DNA from: Zoogloeaceae bacterium
GTDB taxonomy: Bacteria > Pseudomonadota > Gammaproteobacteria > Burkholderiales > Rhodocyclaceae
Direction of reading: 5' to 3'
DNA: 5,900 bases
NCBI GenBank assembly: GCA_031273145.1
Contig: JAISSL010000004.1
Coordinates: forward strand, 1 to 5,900
Shown: one piece after another, positions 5,838-5,900 of the stretch
Layout: every line of letters begins with the position of its first letter
How positions within the stretch are numbered: position 1 is the first letter of the stretch
Program-made: the position numbers and the translations under genes
The notes under the pieces: generated by a model
What the model saw: only the letters and a program-made list of their open reading frames with translations
What the model was told of the DNA's origin: nothing
Database searches by the model: none

Positions 5838-5900
5838 GGCTTGCTCCATAGATTTGTTCGGCGCGTTTTACGAAGGCGTCGACGAAGGTATTGGCGATGT
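5830..5900 (-). CDS. ratA: RatA family START/SRPBCC protein, C-terminal 22 codons only
   Basis: The frame enters the window at base 5900 and ends at TGA 5832-5830. The visible residues include IANTFVDAFVKRAEQIYG, which matches the conserved C-terminal helix of RatA/COQ10-type START-domain proteins. It lies directly upstream of rnfH with overlapping ends, the usual ratA-rnfH order. E. coli RatA has been reported to interfere with ribosomal subunit joining, and relatives act in ubiquinone function; which applies here cannot be told from this fragment. It is too short for the family call to rest on motif alone, but with the neighbour it is convincing. Confidence 0.82.
   Translation of the reverse strand, partial: IANTFVDAFVKRAEQIYGASHV
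5844..5847 (-). promoter_or_regulatory. Ribosome binding site deciding the rnfH start
   Basis: On the minus strand GGAG lies 6 nt before the ATG at 5837, inside the 3' end of ratA. It overlaps the alternative ATG at 5849, which therefore cannot use it. Confidence 0.5.

Overview
The window is a stretch of proteobacterial chromosome, most likely from a beta- or gammaproteobacterium. The beta/gamma call rests on three things: the gene order fliF-fliG-fliH-fliI-fliJ, the RatA/RnfH pair, and the style of the FliG, FliI and FliJ proteins. The sequence is moderately GC-rich and gene-dense. I name no genus. Nothing looks like a plasmid, phage, CRISPR array, RNA gene or transposase gene.

Plus strand, 1-4562: the flagellar basal-body and export block. 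It opens inside fliF (MS-ring protein; only the last 234 codons are present). It continues with complete fliG (rotor/switch protein), fliH (regulator of the export ATPase), fliI (export ATPase) and fliJ (central stalk/chaperone-escort protein). Spacing is tight: a 24-nt gap fliF-fliG, a 10-nt gap fliG-fliH, a fliH-fliI overlap of 22 or 4 nt depending on the fliI start, and a 20-nt gap fliI-fliJ. This is the layout of a co-transcribed, partly translationally coupled operon. FliF anchors the rotor and its C-terminal tail holds FliG. FliG takes torque from the stator. FliH2-FliI with FliJ form the ATPase complex that feeds the type III export gate inside the MS/C ring.

Intergenic, 4563-4761 (199 nt): a convergent junction with no gene. 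It holds an 8-bp perfect hairpin, two copies of GCGGGAATGAC, a 9-bp direct repeat and weak terminator-like structures. It looks like decayed dispersed-repeat or small palindromic-element DNA.

Minus strand, 5900-4762: ratA (last 22 codons only), rnfH and rsmE, apparently one short operon. ratA overlaps rnfH, and rnfH overlaps rsmE by the 4-nt ATGA arrangement. RsmE methylates U1498 of 16S rRNA. RatA is a START/SRPBCC-fold protein and RnfH a small beta-grasp protein.

The main oddities are two low-complexity inserts in flagellar proteins: a 49-residue pure Ala/Glu stretch in FliF between its second membrane helix and its FliG-binding tail, and a Pro-rich plus (Pro-Glu)n linker in FliH, followed by an unbroken ladder of 11 glycines spaced every 4 residues. 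I found no convincing new system; the window is essentially recognisable core genes with lineage-specific decoration.
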